Source: JAJPKK01 sp963787675 (GTDB lineage Bacteria; Pseudomonadota; Alphaproteobacteria; Rhizobiales; Xanthobacteraceae). From it: a stretch of DNA of 64,000 nucleotides. Numbering within the stretch: the first letter of the stretch is position 1; every line of letters starts with the position of its first letter. Made by a program: the position numbers and the translations under genes. Under the pieces are notes generated by a model. That model was not told the origin of the DNA. It did no database searches and saw only the letters and a program-made list of their open reading frames with translations. The stretch spans positions 1 through 64,000 of the forward strand of contig CAWBDV010000011.1 of NCBI GenBank assembly GCA_963787675.1, in the 5' to 3' direction. Positions 27,511 through 35,673 of this stretch are shown in pieces.

Positions 27511-28848
27511 ATGCCCAAATCGCCCGACAAATCGTCGCCTGCCAAGAACGGCAAGAATGGCGGCAAGCATGACGCCAAGAGCAACGGGAAAAGCCGTAAC
27601 GGCGGGCACGCGCGCCAGGTAACCGAGCTGCCGAAGATCACCAACGCGACCGACACGCGCGACATCCTCGCTCATGCGGCAACTCACCAGCGCCACGACG
27701 ATTACTTCATCGTCGATATCGACGCCCACGTCACCGAGACTGCCTTCTGGTCGGAAGTCGTGGACCTGATGGACAACGACGTCTATCGGACGATGGCGCG
27801 TGCCTTCAAGGACCGCGGCGGCTCGCCGCCCGGGCTCCTCAACGCCACGCCGGGCCTGCTCTATCAGGACGTGTTCGGGCGCATTCCCCATCAGCAGCGT
27901 CTCGGCGAAGCGGTGCCGCCCGGAAAGACCCACGCCCAGGTCGCCCTCGTCCAGCGTGCCATGGACAGCATGGGCATCGATTACATGGTGGTGTTTCCGA
28001 CCCCGATGCTGGTCCTCGGCATGCATCCGCAGGCAGAGGTCGAGGTCGCAATCGGCACCGCCTATAACCGCTGGCTCGTCGAGCGGATCTTGCCGCAGGA
28101 CAAGCGCATCAAGGCGATGCTCTACCTGCCGTTCAATCATCCGGAAGCCTGCCTCGACGTCGTCGAACGCTTCGGCGACGTCCCTGGCGTGCTCGGCTTC
28201 TCCGTTACCTCGACGCGGTTTCGGGCGGTGCATCACGACGCCTACATGCCGCTCTACTCGGCGATCCAGGCGAGCGGCAAGCCGCTCGGCTTCCACTCCG
28301 GTTTTCACTGGGGCGACCAGTCGATGCAGCAGTGCAACCGGTTTCTGTCCATGCACGCGCTGTCGTTCGTGCACTTCAACCTCGTGCACATGACGAACTG
28401 GATCATCAACGGGCTGCCGGAGCGGTTTCCGCGCCTCAAGGTGATCTGGATCGAGAGCGGACTCGCGTGGGTTCCGTTCCTGATGCAGCGCCTCGATCAC
28501 GAGTACATGATGCGGTCGTCGGAAGCGCCGATGCTGCGGCGCAAGCCGAGCGAGTACATGGCGGACATGTACTATACGAGCCAGCCGCTCGAACGCTCCA
28601 ACATGAACCTGACCAAGGCGACCTTCGAAGCCATCAACGCCGACACCCAGCTCCTGTTCGCGTCGGACTGGCCGCACTGGGACTTCGACCTGCCGAGCAC
28701 CATCACGACGCTGCCGTTCCTGAACGAACAGGGCAAGCGCAACATCCTGGGCCTCAACGCCGCGCGGCTGTTCGGCCTGGACGTGCCGAAGGGCAAGCTC
28801 TCGGCACCGAGCCCCGTCCGCGCGCCGCGCGAACCGGTGCCAGCCTGA
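27511..28848 (+). CDS. Amidohydrolase-2 (ACMSD-like) family metal-dependent hydrolase
   Basis: A 445-residue TIM-barrel protein of the amidohydrolase 2 group, which includes decarboxylases such as ACMSD and hydrolases of aromatic ring-cleavage products. Metal-site candidates are VDIDAHVTE near residue 71, HSGFHWGDQ near 268 and FASDWPHWDFD near 385. The first 40 residues are a Lys/Gly/Asn-rich, probably disordered extension unusual for the family. It lies between a RidA-like gene and a Rieske ferredoxin, which suggests degradation of a cyclic or aromatic compound; the substrate is unknown. Confidence 0.85.
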   Translation: MPKSPDKSSPAKNGKNGGKHDAKSNGKSRNGGHARQVTELPKITNATDTRDILAHAATHQRHDDYFIVDIDAHVTETAFWSEVVDLMDNDVYRTMARAFKDRGGSPPGLLNATPGLLYQDVFGRIPHQQRLGEAVPPGKTHAQVALVQRAMDSMGIDYMVVFPTPMLVLGMHPQAEVEVAIGTAYNRWLVERILPQDKRIKAMLYLPFNHPEACLDVVERFGDVPGVLGFSVTSTRFRAVHHDAYMPLYSAIQASGKPLGFHSGFHWGDQSMQQCNRFLSMHALSFVHFNLVHMTNWIINGLPERFPRLKVIWIESGLAWVPFLMQRLDHEYMMRSSEAPMLRRKPSEYMADMYYTSQPLERSNMNLTKATFEAINADTQLLFASDWPHWDFDLPSTITTLPFLNEQGKRNILGLNAARLFGLDVPKGKLSAPSPVRAPREPVPA

Positions 28849-28875
28849 TCGGCGCAGCTTCGCTTGGCGGTTGTC

Positions 28876-29214
28876 ATGAGAGCAGCAAAGCCGAAAGCCT
28901 CGCGGAAGGCGGCGAAACGCCCGCGCGCGGCGCCGCCGAAGCCCGCGGGCGATTTCGTCGCGCTGGCTCGAGAAGCGCTGCGGCGGGGCGAACCCGACGC
29001 GATATCCGACGCGACGCTGCAGAAGGTGCTGGCAGCGGCGATCAAAGTCTACGCCGCCAAGATCGAGCGGCATGGCAGCGACGTGAAGCCTGTCGCCGAT
29101 GGTGCCGTCACCACGACTGAGTCCGTCGTCGCAGCCTGCGCGCTCATTCGCGCCGCCGATCTCAACCTGTTCGACGTAGCGATGTGGTTCAACCGTCCGC
29201 CGGCCGTGTCGTGA
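28876..29214 (+). CDS. Small protein of unknown function
   Basis: A 112-residue protein with a basic N-terminal tail (RAAKPKASRKAAKRPRAAPP) and a helical body (LQKVLAAAIKVYAAKIERHG, VVAACALIRAADLNLFDVAMWF). I do not recognise the family. It sits 27 bases after the amidohydrolase and 30 bases before the Rieske gene, all on one strand, so it may be an accessory subunit of the same pathway. A TTG at 28864 is an alternative start. Confidence 0.6.
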   Translation: MRAAKPKASRKAAKRPRAAPPKPAGDFVALAREALRRGEPDAISDATLQKVLAAAIKVYAAKIERHGSDVKPVADGAVTTTESVVAACALIRAADLNLFDVAMWFNRPPAVS

Positions 29215-29244
29215 CGGCGGCAGCAAGTGTCCGAGGGAAATGAC

Positions 29245-29616
29245 ATGGAAGAAGTTGCGGTCGCGCGCCTGAGCGATCTTGCCGACGGTGACTACAAGGT
29301 CTTCGCGGTCGACACCTTCGAGGTCGGCGTCTTTCGCGTCGGCGACAAGGTGGTCGCCTATAGAAATAATTGCCCCCACGCCGGCGGCCCGGTGTGCCAG
29401 GGCAAGATCTTTCATCAGATCGAAGAGAAACTGACGCCGGACATGAAAAGCGCCGGGCTGCAGCACTCGAAGCAGCACAACATCGTGTGCCCATGGCACG
29501 GCTACGAATTCGACATTGAGACCGGGCGGCATCCGGGCGACCCCAACGTCCGCCTGACGCCCGTCAAGGTCGAGGTTCGCAACGGCGACATTTTCGTCGA
29601 GGTCAGGATACGATAG
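29245..29616 (+). CDS. Rieske [2Fe-2S] ferredoxin-like protein
   Basis: A 123-residue soluble Rieske protein. The two cluster motifs are NCPHAGGPVCQG (Cys-X-His) near residue 49 and VCPWHGYEFD (Cys-X2-His) near residue 86, separated by a ~30-residue charged loop longer than in typical NirD/BphF ferredoxins. It probably passes electrons to an oxygenase or serves the nearby amidohydrolase pathway, yet no oxygenase gene is in the window. The ATG at 29245 has GAGGGAAA upstream; GTG 29227 is possible. Confidence 0.88.
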   Translation: MEEVAVARLSDLADGDYKVFAVDTFEVGVFRVGDKVVAYRNNCPHAGGPVCQGKIFHQIEEKLTPDMKSAGLQHSKQHNIVCPWHGYEFDIETGRHPGDPNVRLTPVKVEVRNGDIFVEVRIR

Positions 29617-29654
29617 ATCGCCGGCGACTCTCGGCGCGGATGTAACCTCCGCGC

Positions 29655-30551
29655 TTACCTCGGTCCCCCCATTCCGTCCGCGCCTCGCGTCGCCCAGCCG
29701 GTGGTACGGCGCTCGATGAATTCGGCAACGAGATACATGCCGATTCCCATGATGCTGGTCACCAGCAGGCCGGCGAAGGCGAGCGGCACCTCGAAACGCG
29801 AGGACGCGACCAGCATCAGATTGCCGATGCCCCGGTTGGAGGCCACCGTCTCGGCGACGATCGAGCCCACGAAGGCGAAGGTGATGGCGATCTTGAGCGA
29901 GGCGAAGAAGTAAGGCATCGACCGCGGCAGGCCGATCTTGACGATGATCTGCCCTGAGGTCGCGCCGAGGGCCCGGAGCACGTCCTTGAGCTCCGGTTCG
30001 ACGGTCGCGATGCCCGCCGCGACGTTGACCAGGATCGGAAAGAACGAAATCAGGAACGCCGTGATGATCGCGGGCACGGTGCCGATGCCGAACCAGATCA
30101 CGAGGATCGGGATCACCGCCACTTTGGGGATCGAATTGAAGCCGACCAGCGCCGGATAGAAGGCGTCGTAGACAAGCGTCGAGGAGCCGATCGCGACGCC
30201 ACCCAGTAGGCCGAACACCACCGCGATCAGGAAGCCGCCGACGGTCGTCAGCAGCGTTTGCCACGAATTTTCCAGGATCGGCCAGCGCCATTCCCAGCCT
30301 GAGGCGAACACCGCGCTCGGCGCCGGCAATATGAACTCTTCAATCCCAAACAGCCGGACCGTGATTTCCCACAGCAGGAAGATTGCCGCGATGACGGCCC
30401 ACGGCAGCGCCTGCCGCACGATCCTGCGCTGGAGGAAGGCGGGTTTCTGCCGCGGCAATGGTCGAGAGTCGAGGTCTGTCGTCGCCATCTGGTCGTCCGG
30501 CCGCGATGACCACGGCGCATTGACCCCGGAATCCGACACTATCACGCCCAT
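29655..30551 (-). CDS. NitT/TauT/SsuC-type ABC transporter permease
   Basis: A 298-residue permease with about six transmembrane segments. The conserved stretches FNSIPKVAVIPILVIWFGIG and the EAA-type loop LKDVLRALGATSGQIIVKIGLP identify the nitrate/taurine/sulfonate family. Its natural partner is the SsuA-like binding protein at 32403-33479; the ATPase that should complete the transporter is not nearby. It converges with the Rieske gene, 38 bases apart. ATG 30488 is a possible later start. Confidence 0.88.
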   Translation of the reverse strand: MGVIVSDSGVNAPWSSRPDDQMATTDLDSRPLPRQKPAFLQRRIVRQALPWAVIAAIFLLWEITVRLFGIEEFILPAPSAVFASGWEWRWPILENSWQTLLTTVGGFLIAVVFGLLGGVAIGSSTLVYDAFYPALVGFNSIPKVAVIPILVIWFGIGTVPAIITAFLISFFPILVNVAAGIATVEPELKDVLRALGATSGQIIVKIGLPRSMPYFFASLKIAITFAFVGSIVAETVASNRGIGNLMLVASSRFEVPLAFAGLLVTSIMGIGMYLVAEFIERRTTGWATRGADGMGGPR

Positions 30552-30808
30552 TGCTGAGGCTCAAACGAGCGCCGCCAATTCCCCGGCCGGAAGCGAATTT
30601 GTCGCGCATCACCGAGGTCAATCGCCGGCATAGCGAAAGATTAACGATCTCCGACGTTCCTTCCCAGTCCCGGTCGATTATCCGCAATGCGGCCACATGC
30701 ATCTGGACAACGCGTCACGCTAAACGCACAATCCGTCGGCAAGTGGTGTTTGGGCCAGATCACATTGGTAGCGTCGTGCCGCAGCGTCTTCACAAGGGAA
30801 ATTTGGCT

Positions 30809-31108
30809 ATGCAGCTCCACAGCATCCCACGCCGCTCCTTCAATTCGTCGCCTGCCGAACGCGCGCCGATCAACTGGCGGCGGGGCATGTTCCGCGTCTG
30901 GATCCTGACCTCGGTCGCATGGATCATGAGCTGGGCGATCTATCTGATCATGTACACGCTTGGCGGGAGAACCGAGCCCAAGGACTTCCTGGTGATTCCG
31001 GTGCTCCTGTTCGGCCCGCCCGTCGCTCTCCTGATCTTCGGCGCCGCGACAGCGTGGTCATTCCGCGGCTTCAAGCCCGACGAAGCCCCGGCAGAAGAGC
31101 AGCCGTAG
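30809..31108 (+). CDS. Small two-helix membrane protein of unknown function
   Basis: A 99-residue protein with two transmembrane segments (WILTSVAWIMSWAIYLIMY and FLVIPVLLFGPPVALLIFG), a basic N-terminus and a short acidic tail. A ribosome-binding site (AAGGGA) precedes ATG 30809. I do not recognise the family. It lies alone between divergent and convergent minus-strand genes and is followed by a dispersed palindromic repeat. Confidence 0.65.
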   Translation: MQLHSIPRRSFNSSPAERAPINWRRGMFRVWILTSVAWIMSWAIYLIMYTLGGRTEPKDFLVIPVLLFGPPVALLIFGAATAWSFRGFKPDEAPAEEQP

Positions 31109-31125
31109 TTCCCCAGACACCGTCC

Positions 31126-31193
31126 CGTAGGGTGGGCAAAGCCACCGGGTCCGACCTTCGGTCGGCTCGATGACAAGCTCCGCTTGCCCACCG
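31126..31193. repeat. Dispersed palindromic repeat (GTAGGGTGGGCAAAG...CTTGCCCACC type)
   Basis: GTAGGGTGGGCAAAG at 31127 is matched by CTCCGCTTGCCCACC ending at 31192, with the inner palindrome GTCCGACCTTCGGTCGG between them. This is a second family of intergenic repeat common in rhizobial genomes, distinct from the GTAGCCCGGATG elements. It separates two convergent genes. Confidence 0.68.
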
Positions 31194-31231
31194 TTCAGTT
31201 GTGCGTCCCGCGCCTACCTTCGATTATCGGA

Positions 31232-32128
31232 TCAGCTGCCCGGAATGATGCCCTTCGGCATCTCGAAGCAATATTTTGCGATGTCGCCGGCGCGCGTCAC
31301 CCAGATGCGGTCCCTTCCCTTCTCGATGCAATGCTTGATGGCTTTGCGCAGCGGCCGCAGCCGGAACGGCTGGCCGACGATGAAGCCGTGCAGCGCCAGC
31401 GAAAACACCAGCGGATGGCGCTCTGATTGCTCGAGCATCTCCTCGAACTGATCGACGATCATGTCCGCAAAATCGCGGCCGGTCTGGTCGCGATGGGCGA
31501 GCGAGCCGGCGTCGTTCAATTCCATCGGATACGGCACTGACAGCAGCGGACCGGCCCGGGTCTGCATCCAGATCGGCTGATCGTCGAACGGCCAATCGAG
31601 GAGGTGGGTGTAGCCCGCTTCCTTGAGCAGGTCCGGGGTCACGTTCGTTTCGAGCGCGCCCGGCCCCATCCACCCCGTCGGCCGCACCCCGACGTGTTTC
31701 GCAAGGACTTCGGTGCACTCGGCAATGGCGCTTCGCTCGTCCTCCTCCCACATGCCGCGCAACACTTCGGCATTGGTCCGGCCGTGGCCGACCACGTCGT
31801 CTCCCCGCGCCTTTATCTTGTCGACGATTTCCGGATAGTTATGGCAGACGCTGCTGTTGAGCAGGATGGTGGCCGGCAGCTTGAGCTCGTCGAGAATCTC
31901 GAACAAGCGCCAGTTGCCGATCCGGTTGCCGTAATCGCGCCAGGAGAAGTTGCGCGTGGTCTGGACGGTCGAGTGCACCGGATCCATGCCGATGCCGGTC
32001 CCGAATGCGAAGTGCTCGATGTTGAGCGCGATATAAAAGGCAAGCCGCTTGCCGCCGGGCCAGGTGTAATCCTTGCGCTTGATAAGCGGCGCATACTCAT
32101 AGCGCGTGTGGCCGGGGACCTTCAGCAT
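31232..32128 (-). CDS. Polysaccharide deacetylase (NodB-homology / PuuE-like) family hydrolase
   Basis: A 298-residue protein of the NodB-homology carbohydrate esterase 4 superfamily. It opens with WPGGKRLAFYIALNIEHFAF, has VVGHGRTNAEVLRGMWEEDE and GWMGPGALETNVTPDLLKEAGY, and ends with VFSLALHGFIVGQPFR. This resembles the cofactor-independent PuuE allantoinase branch, which acts on ureido or cyclic amide substrates rather than chitin. GAGGAGA precedes ATG 32128. It lies between the permease and binding protein of one transporter, so its substrate may be the transported compound. Confidence 0.85.
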   Translation of the reverse strand: MLKVPGHTRYEYAPLIKRKDYTWPGGKRLAFYIALNIEHFAFGTGIGMDPVHSTVQTTRNFSWRDYGNRIGNWRLFEILDELKLPATILLNSSVCHNYPEIVDKIKARGDDVVGHGRTNAEVLRGMWEEDERSAIAECTEVLAKHVGVRPTGWMGPGALETNVTPDLLKEAGYTHLLDWPFDDQPIWMQTRAGPLLSVPYPMELNDAGSLAHRDQTGRDFADMIVDQFEEMLEQSERHPLVFSLALHGFIVGQPFRLRPLRKAIKHCIEKGRDRIWVTRAGDIAKYCFEMPKGIIPGS

Positions 32129-32402
32129 CGGCTTTCTCCTCGATTGATGATGCATTTCATGGCGAGGGCGCTGCCACGAAATGCACGGTAAAAGAGGCTG
32201 GCACGAAACATGCCTTCGGAAAAGGCATGTCATCGCACTGCGTGCTTCGATCAAGCGCGTGGGCGATCGGGATGGCGGAAGCTAGCAACGGTCGATCCCC
32301 ATACGAAGGCGGCTCGACGCGTTGCAAAACCTGATTATGATTGGAACGTCTTTCATTGTTGGTTTGCGTGTCTGCAATTTTTTGTCGGAACGGAGGTGAA
32401 CG

Positions 32403-33479
32403 ATGATCGCCACTCCTTCTCGCGGCCCCGCCTCGGTCAATTCGGCGTTCCGTGCAACGTGCCGGGTATTGGTGCCGGGATTGATCCTGGCCGGCGCGTA
32501 TTCCGTGGCCGCGCAAGCCGAAGTCAAAAACGTCAAGATCGGCCTCGACTGGGTGATCCAAGGAACGCACGCGCCATTTTTCGTCGCGCAGGAGAAGGGA
32601 TACTTCAACGCGGCAGGTGTTACCGTTGACGCCATCGACAAGGGCAACGGCGCAACCAATGTCGCCGTCACCGTCGGCAGCGGCGCTTACACCTTCGGCT
32701 GGGTCGATATGCCGTCGATGATCCTGTTCAACGCCAAGAACCCGGGAACGCCGCTCATTGCCGTCTATGTCAGCTTCGATCAAACGCCACTCGCGTTCAT
32801 CACGCGCAAGAGCGCTGGGATCCGGACGCCGGCCGACCTCAACGGCAAGAAGATCGCGGGAGGTCCAGGCATCGCCGTGCACGACACGGCGTCGATCTTC
32901 TTCAAGGCGGCGCACGCGGACAACGTCAAGGTCGAATGGATATCAGTGCAGCCGCAACTGTTCGGACCGATGATGAAGCGCGGCGAAGTCGACGGCACCG
33001 GCGGCTTCACCAATTCGAACGTTCCCGCCATGCTCGAAATGGGCTTCACGATGGACGATCTTTACGTCCTCAAGTACTCCGATTTCGGCGCCGACATGTA
33101 TGGCCTTGCGCTGGTCACGCGCAAGAAGTTTGCCGACGAGAATCCAGAAACGACGCGCGGCGTGGTCAAGGCCCTCAATCAGGGCACTAAGGACACGATC
33201 GCGGACCCGCAAAAAGCTCTGGGCGTGCTCAAGGCGCGGGACGCCATGATGAAGCTCGACATCGAAAAGATTCGCCTCGACATCGCGCTGGGTTTGACCG
33301 ACACGCCCCACGTGGCGCAGTTCGGGTTGAGTTCGGTCACCCCGGAGAAATTGCAGAAGACCATCGACTCCGTGGTGTCGGCCTACGGGCTGCCGAACAG
33401 CCCGGATCCGGCCTCGGTCTTCACTGACCGCTATCTGCCGCCGCTCGCGGAGCGCATGCCACCAAAGCGCACGAATTAA
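32403..33479 (+). CDS. NitT/TauT/THI5-type ABC transporter, periplasmic binding protein
   Basis: A 358-residue SsuA/THI5-like binding protein with a signal peptide ending VAAQA near residue 38. The mature protein begins EVKNVKIGLDWVIQGTHAPFF, and LNGKKIAGGPGIAVHDTASIFF is a typical hinge segment. Aromatic-rich DWxxQ-like beginnings occur in pyrimidine- and aromatic-compound-binding members. An ideal ribosome site (GGAGGTGA at 32394-32401) lies almost on top of the ATG at 32403, closer than usual. It is divergent from the deacetylase gene. Confidence 0.88.
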   Translation: MIATPSRGPASVNSAFRATCRVLVPGLILAGAYSVAAQAEVKNVKIGLDWVIQGTHAPFFVAQEKGYFNAAGVTVDAIDKGNGATNVAVTVGSGAYTFGWVDMPSMILFNAKNPGTPLIAVYVSFDQTPLAFITRKSAGIRTPADLNGKKIAGGPGIAVHDTASIFFKAAHADNVKVEWISVQPQLFGPMMKRGEVDGTGGFTNSNVPAMLEMGFTMDDLYVLKYSDFGADMYGLALVTRKKFADENPETTRGVVKALNQGTKDTIADPQKALGVLKARDAMMKLDIEKIRLDIALGLTDTPHVAQFGLSSVTPEKLQKTIDSVVSAYGLPNSPDPASVFTDRYLPPLAERMPPKRTN

Positions 33480-33485
33480 ATCAAT

Positions 33486-34697
33486 TCAGATCACGCCGTC
33501 GCCGCGAAGGGCTTCGAGCTCGGCATTGGTGAGGCCGAGGCGTTCGGTGAGCACCTCGTCAGTGTGCTGGCCGAGCAAGGGCGGCGGAAGGCGATAGTCC
33601 GGCGGCGTCTCCGAGAGACGCACGGGGTTTGCGATCACGTCGACGCCCTTCGACGTCGCCGCATGATCCATATGAACGACGACGCCCCGCGACCGCACCT
33701 GCGGATCGGCGAAGACTTCGCGCAAAGTGTTGATCGGGCCGCAGCCGATCTTGAGCGCCTCGAGTTTCTCGACCCATTCGGCCGTGGTCTTGGTCTTCAT
33801 CACCGGCGTCAGCGTGTCGGTCACGAGCGCTCGGTTCTCGACCCGCGCGGCATTGGTGGCGAACCGCGCGTCGGTGAACAGATGAGATAAGCCGAAAGCT
33901 TTCGCAGAAGCGCTTGAAGGTCGGGTCGTTGCCGATCGACAAGCACCACATAGCCGTCGCTCGTCGCGAAGACCTGGTACGGCACGATGTTGGGATGCTG
34001 GTTGCCGAGACGCGGCGGGTTCTCGCCAGTGGCAAGATAATTCATGCCCTGGTTCGCGAGCCACGCCACGTGCGTGTCCAGCATGCCGATGTCGATCTGC
34101 TGTCCGCGACCGGTAGCGTCGCGATGGCGCAGCGCCGCGAGGATGCCGATGCAGCCGTAAAGGCCGGCGAAGAGGTCGGCGAGCGGGATGCCCACCTTCT
34201 GCGGCTGGCCGTTCGGCTCGCCGGTGAGGCTCATCACGCCGCCCATGGCCTGGATCAGGCTGTCATAGCCCGGACGCTCGGCATAAGGCCCGGTTTGTCC
34301 GAAACCGGTGATCGAGCAGTAGATCAGGGCGGGAAACTTGCGATGCAGCTGCTTCGTAGCCCAGTCCGTATTTCGCGAGCGCCCCGACCTTGAAATTCTC
34401 GACCAGAATGTCGCTGCCGGCGATCAGCTTGAGGGCGATTGCCTGGCCTTCGGGCTTGGCGATATCGAGCGTCACCGAGCGCTTGTTGCGATTTGCGCCC
34501 ACGAAATAGGCGCTTTCCTTGGTGCCGGGCATGAAAGGCGGCGCAAATCCGCGGGTGTCGTCGCCCGAACCGGGCTTCTCGATCTTGATCACGTCGGCGC
34601 CGAGATCGCCCAGCATCTGCACGCAGGTCGGCCCCGCGAGCACGCGCGTGAGATCGAATACCTTGACGCCCCGCAGGGGTCCGCTGGCTTCCGTCAT
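33486..34697 (-). pseudogene. CoA-transferase family III (CaiB/BaiF), frame broken at three sites
   Basis: N-terminal sequence GVKVFDLTRVLAGPTCVQML and DVIKIEKPGSGDDTRGFAPPF, then NRNKRSVTLDIAKPEGQ, identify a class III CoA-transferase that moves CoA between carboxylic acids. The catalytic aspartate region (KVGIPLADLFAGLYG) is intact. The frame shifts near 34348, 33942 and 33896, each restored by removing one base, and would then give 402 residues ending LGLTNAELEALRGDGVI. GAGGAGGG precedes ATG 34697. As written no full protein is made, but the clean repair suggests sequence error. Confidence 0.82.
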
Positions 34698-35191
34698 GTC
34701 CCTCCTCGCTTTCGCGCCCTCTTCGCAGATGGATAACAAAACCGCAAGCATGGGCGAAGTATCGGCGCCGCGAGGACAAATCGCGCCCCCCCGTTGCGGA
34801 CCATCAAGTGTCTGCGAGGGCATTGCTGATGCGGAATACAACGGCCGCGCGCAGCGATGAGCAGGGCCTTGCAGCCTCAGTTTCGCCAAATGTCGCGAGC
34901 ACGCTTCCTCAGCAAATACTGGCATTGGCACGAACAATGCTTGTGCCGATATTTGGTCGGCCAAGACTTGAACATTCGAGACTTGGCTCTCCAAGGCCAG
35001 CGCGCTCCAGGTTCGGGCCGCTGGCGTTGGGCGCTCGAGCTTGGATGGTCAAGCTTCCGCAAGCAAACTTGAACGAACCAAGCTTGAGCGAGTTACGGGT
35101 TAGTCTCGATCTTGAAAGGCTTGAGAACGCGACACTGAGCGACCACGACTGGGGCTATCGGGGCTTAACTTAAGATAAGGGAGTCCTTGCC
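34698..35191. other. Gene-free stretch upstream of the CoA-transferase
   Basis: Nearly 500 bases with no convincing coding frame. The right half (34970-35150) is scattered with CTTGAAC, CTTGAGC and GAGCTT words, but they do not form a regular array. It must hold promoters for the CoA-transferase (leftward) and for the small conserved protein (rightward). Confidence 0.4.
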
Positions 35192-35605
35192 ATGTGTGAC
35201 TACAGCCTACAAGGCGTTGCGTCACGTCCTGCTGCGGTTGGAGACAAGCTCATTACGCGAAACTTCGGGACCGGAACGCGCGGCTTCGGCGCGTCGGAGA
35301 ACCGCAACACCGCGGTGTGTCTGCTGCCAGGCACCGAAATCGCCTTCGCCAGCGATGTTGCCATCGAGTCTCCCCGCTTCTTCGGACAGAGCGTCAAAAC
35401 ATTGAAGCACAGCACGGCGATCTTCCGTCAGATCGACAAAGAGACGCCGCACGTGCATCACGATGCTCTCGAATTCCCGGACGGGCAGATCGTGCTCCTG
35501 ACCTCGCTGCGCGAGGGCCAGCACGCGACCGTGCTTCAGCTTCCGGCGAAGCCCACGACGCAGCGCGAAGTCGAAGAGCAACGCCGCGCGGCCTTCACCG
35601 GCTGA
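35192..35605 (+). CDS. Conserved hypothetical protein
   Basis: A 137-residue soluble protein beginning MCDYSLQGVASRPAAVGDKL, a sequence I recognise as typical of a conserved hypothetical protein in Bradyrhizobium-related genomes. It has a histidine-rich spot (TPHVHHDALEF) that might bind metal, and an acidic/basic C-terminal helix. No function is known to me. AAGGGAG upstream supports the start. It is followed by a strong hairpin. Confidence 0.78.
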   Translation: MCDYSLQGVASRPAAVGDKLITRNFGTGTRGFGASENRNTAVCLLPGTEIAFASDVAIESPRFFGQSVKTLKHSTAIFRQIDKETPHVHHDALEFPDGQIVLLTSLREGQHATVLQLPAKPTTQREVEEQRRAAFTG

Positions 35606-35641
35606 CGCCCACGCTGCTACTCTGACTGCCTACGAGCCAAC

Positions 35642-35663
35642 GGGACCGCGACCTCGCGGTCCC
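35642..35663. terminator. Bidirectional hairpin between convergent genes
   Basis: GGGACCGCGA at 35642-35651 and TCGCGGTCCC at 35654-35663 form a perfect ten-base stem. It lies 36 bases after the small conserved protein and 10 bases after the end of htpG on the other strand, a position suited to ending both transcripts. No T run follows on either side. Confidence 0.68.
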
Positions 35664-35673
35664 GACATTATGG

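Noticed and set aside
26932..30291. An uninterrupted antisense frame of over 1,100 codons opposite the amidohydrolase, Rieske and permease genes
   Set aside because: It has no recognisable domain, is rich in Arg/His/Ala as expected for the reverse of GC-rich genes, and overlaps well-supported genes on the other strand.
34808..35173. Possible gene in the gap before the small conserved protein
   Set aside because: No ribosome site, no recognisable protein features and an irregular codon pattern.
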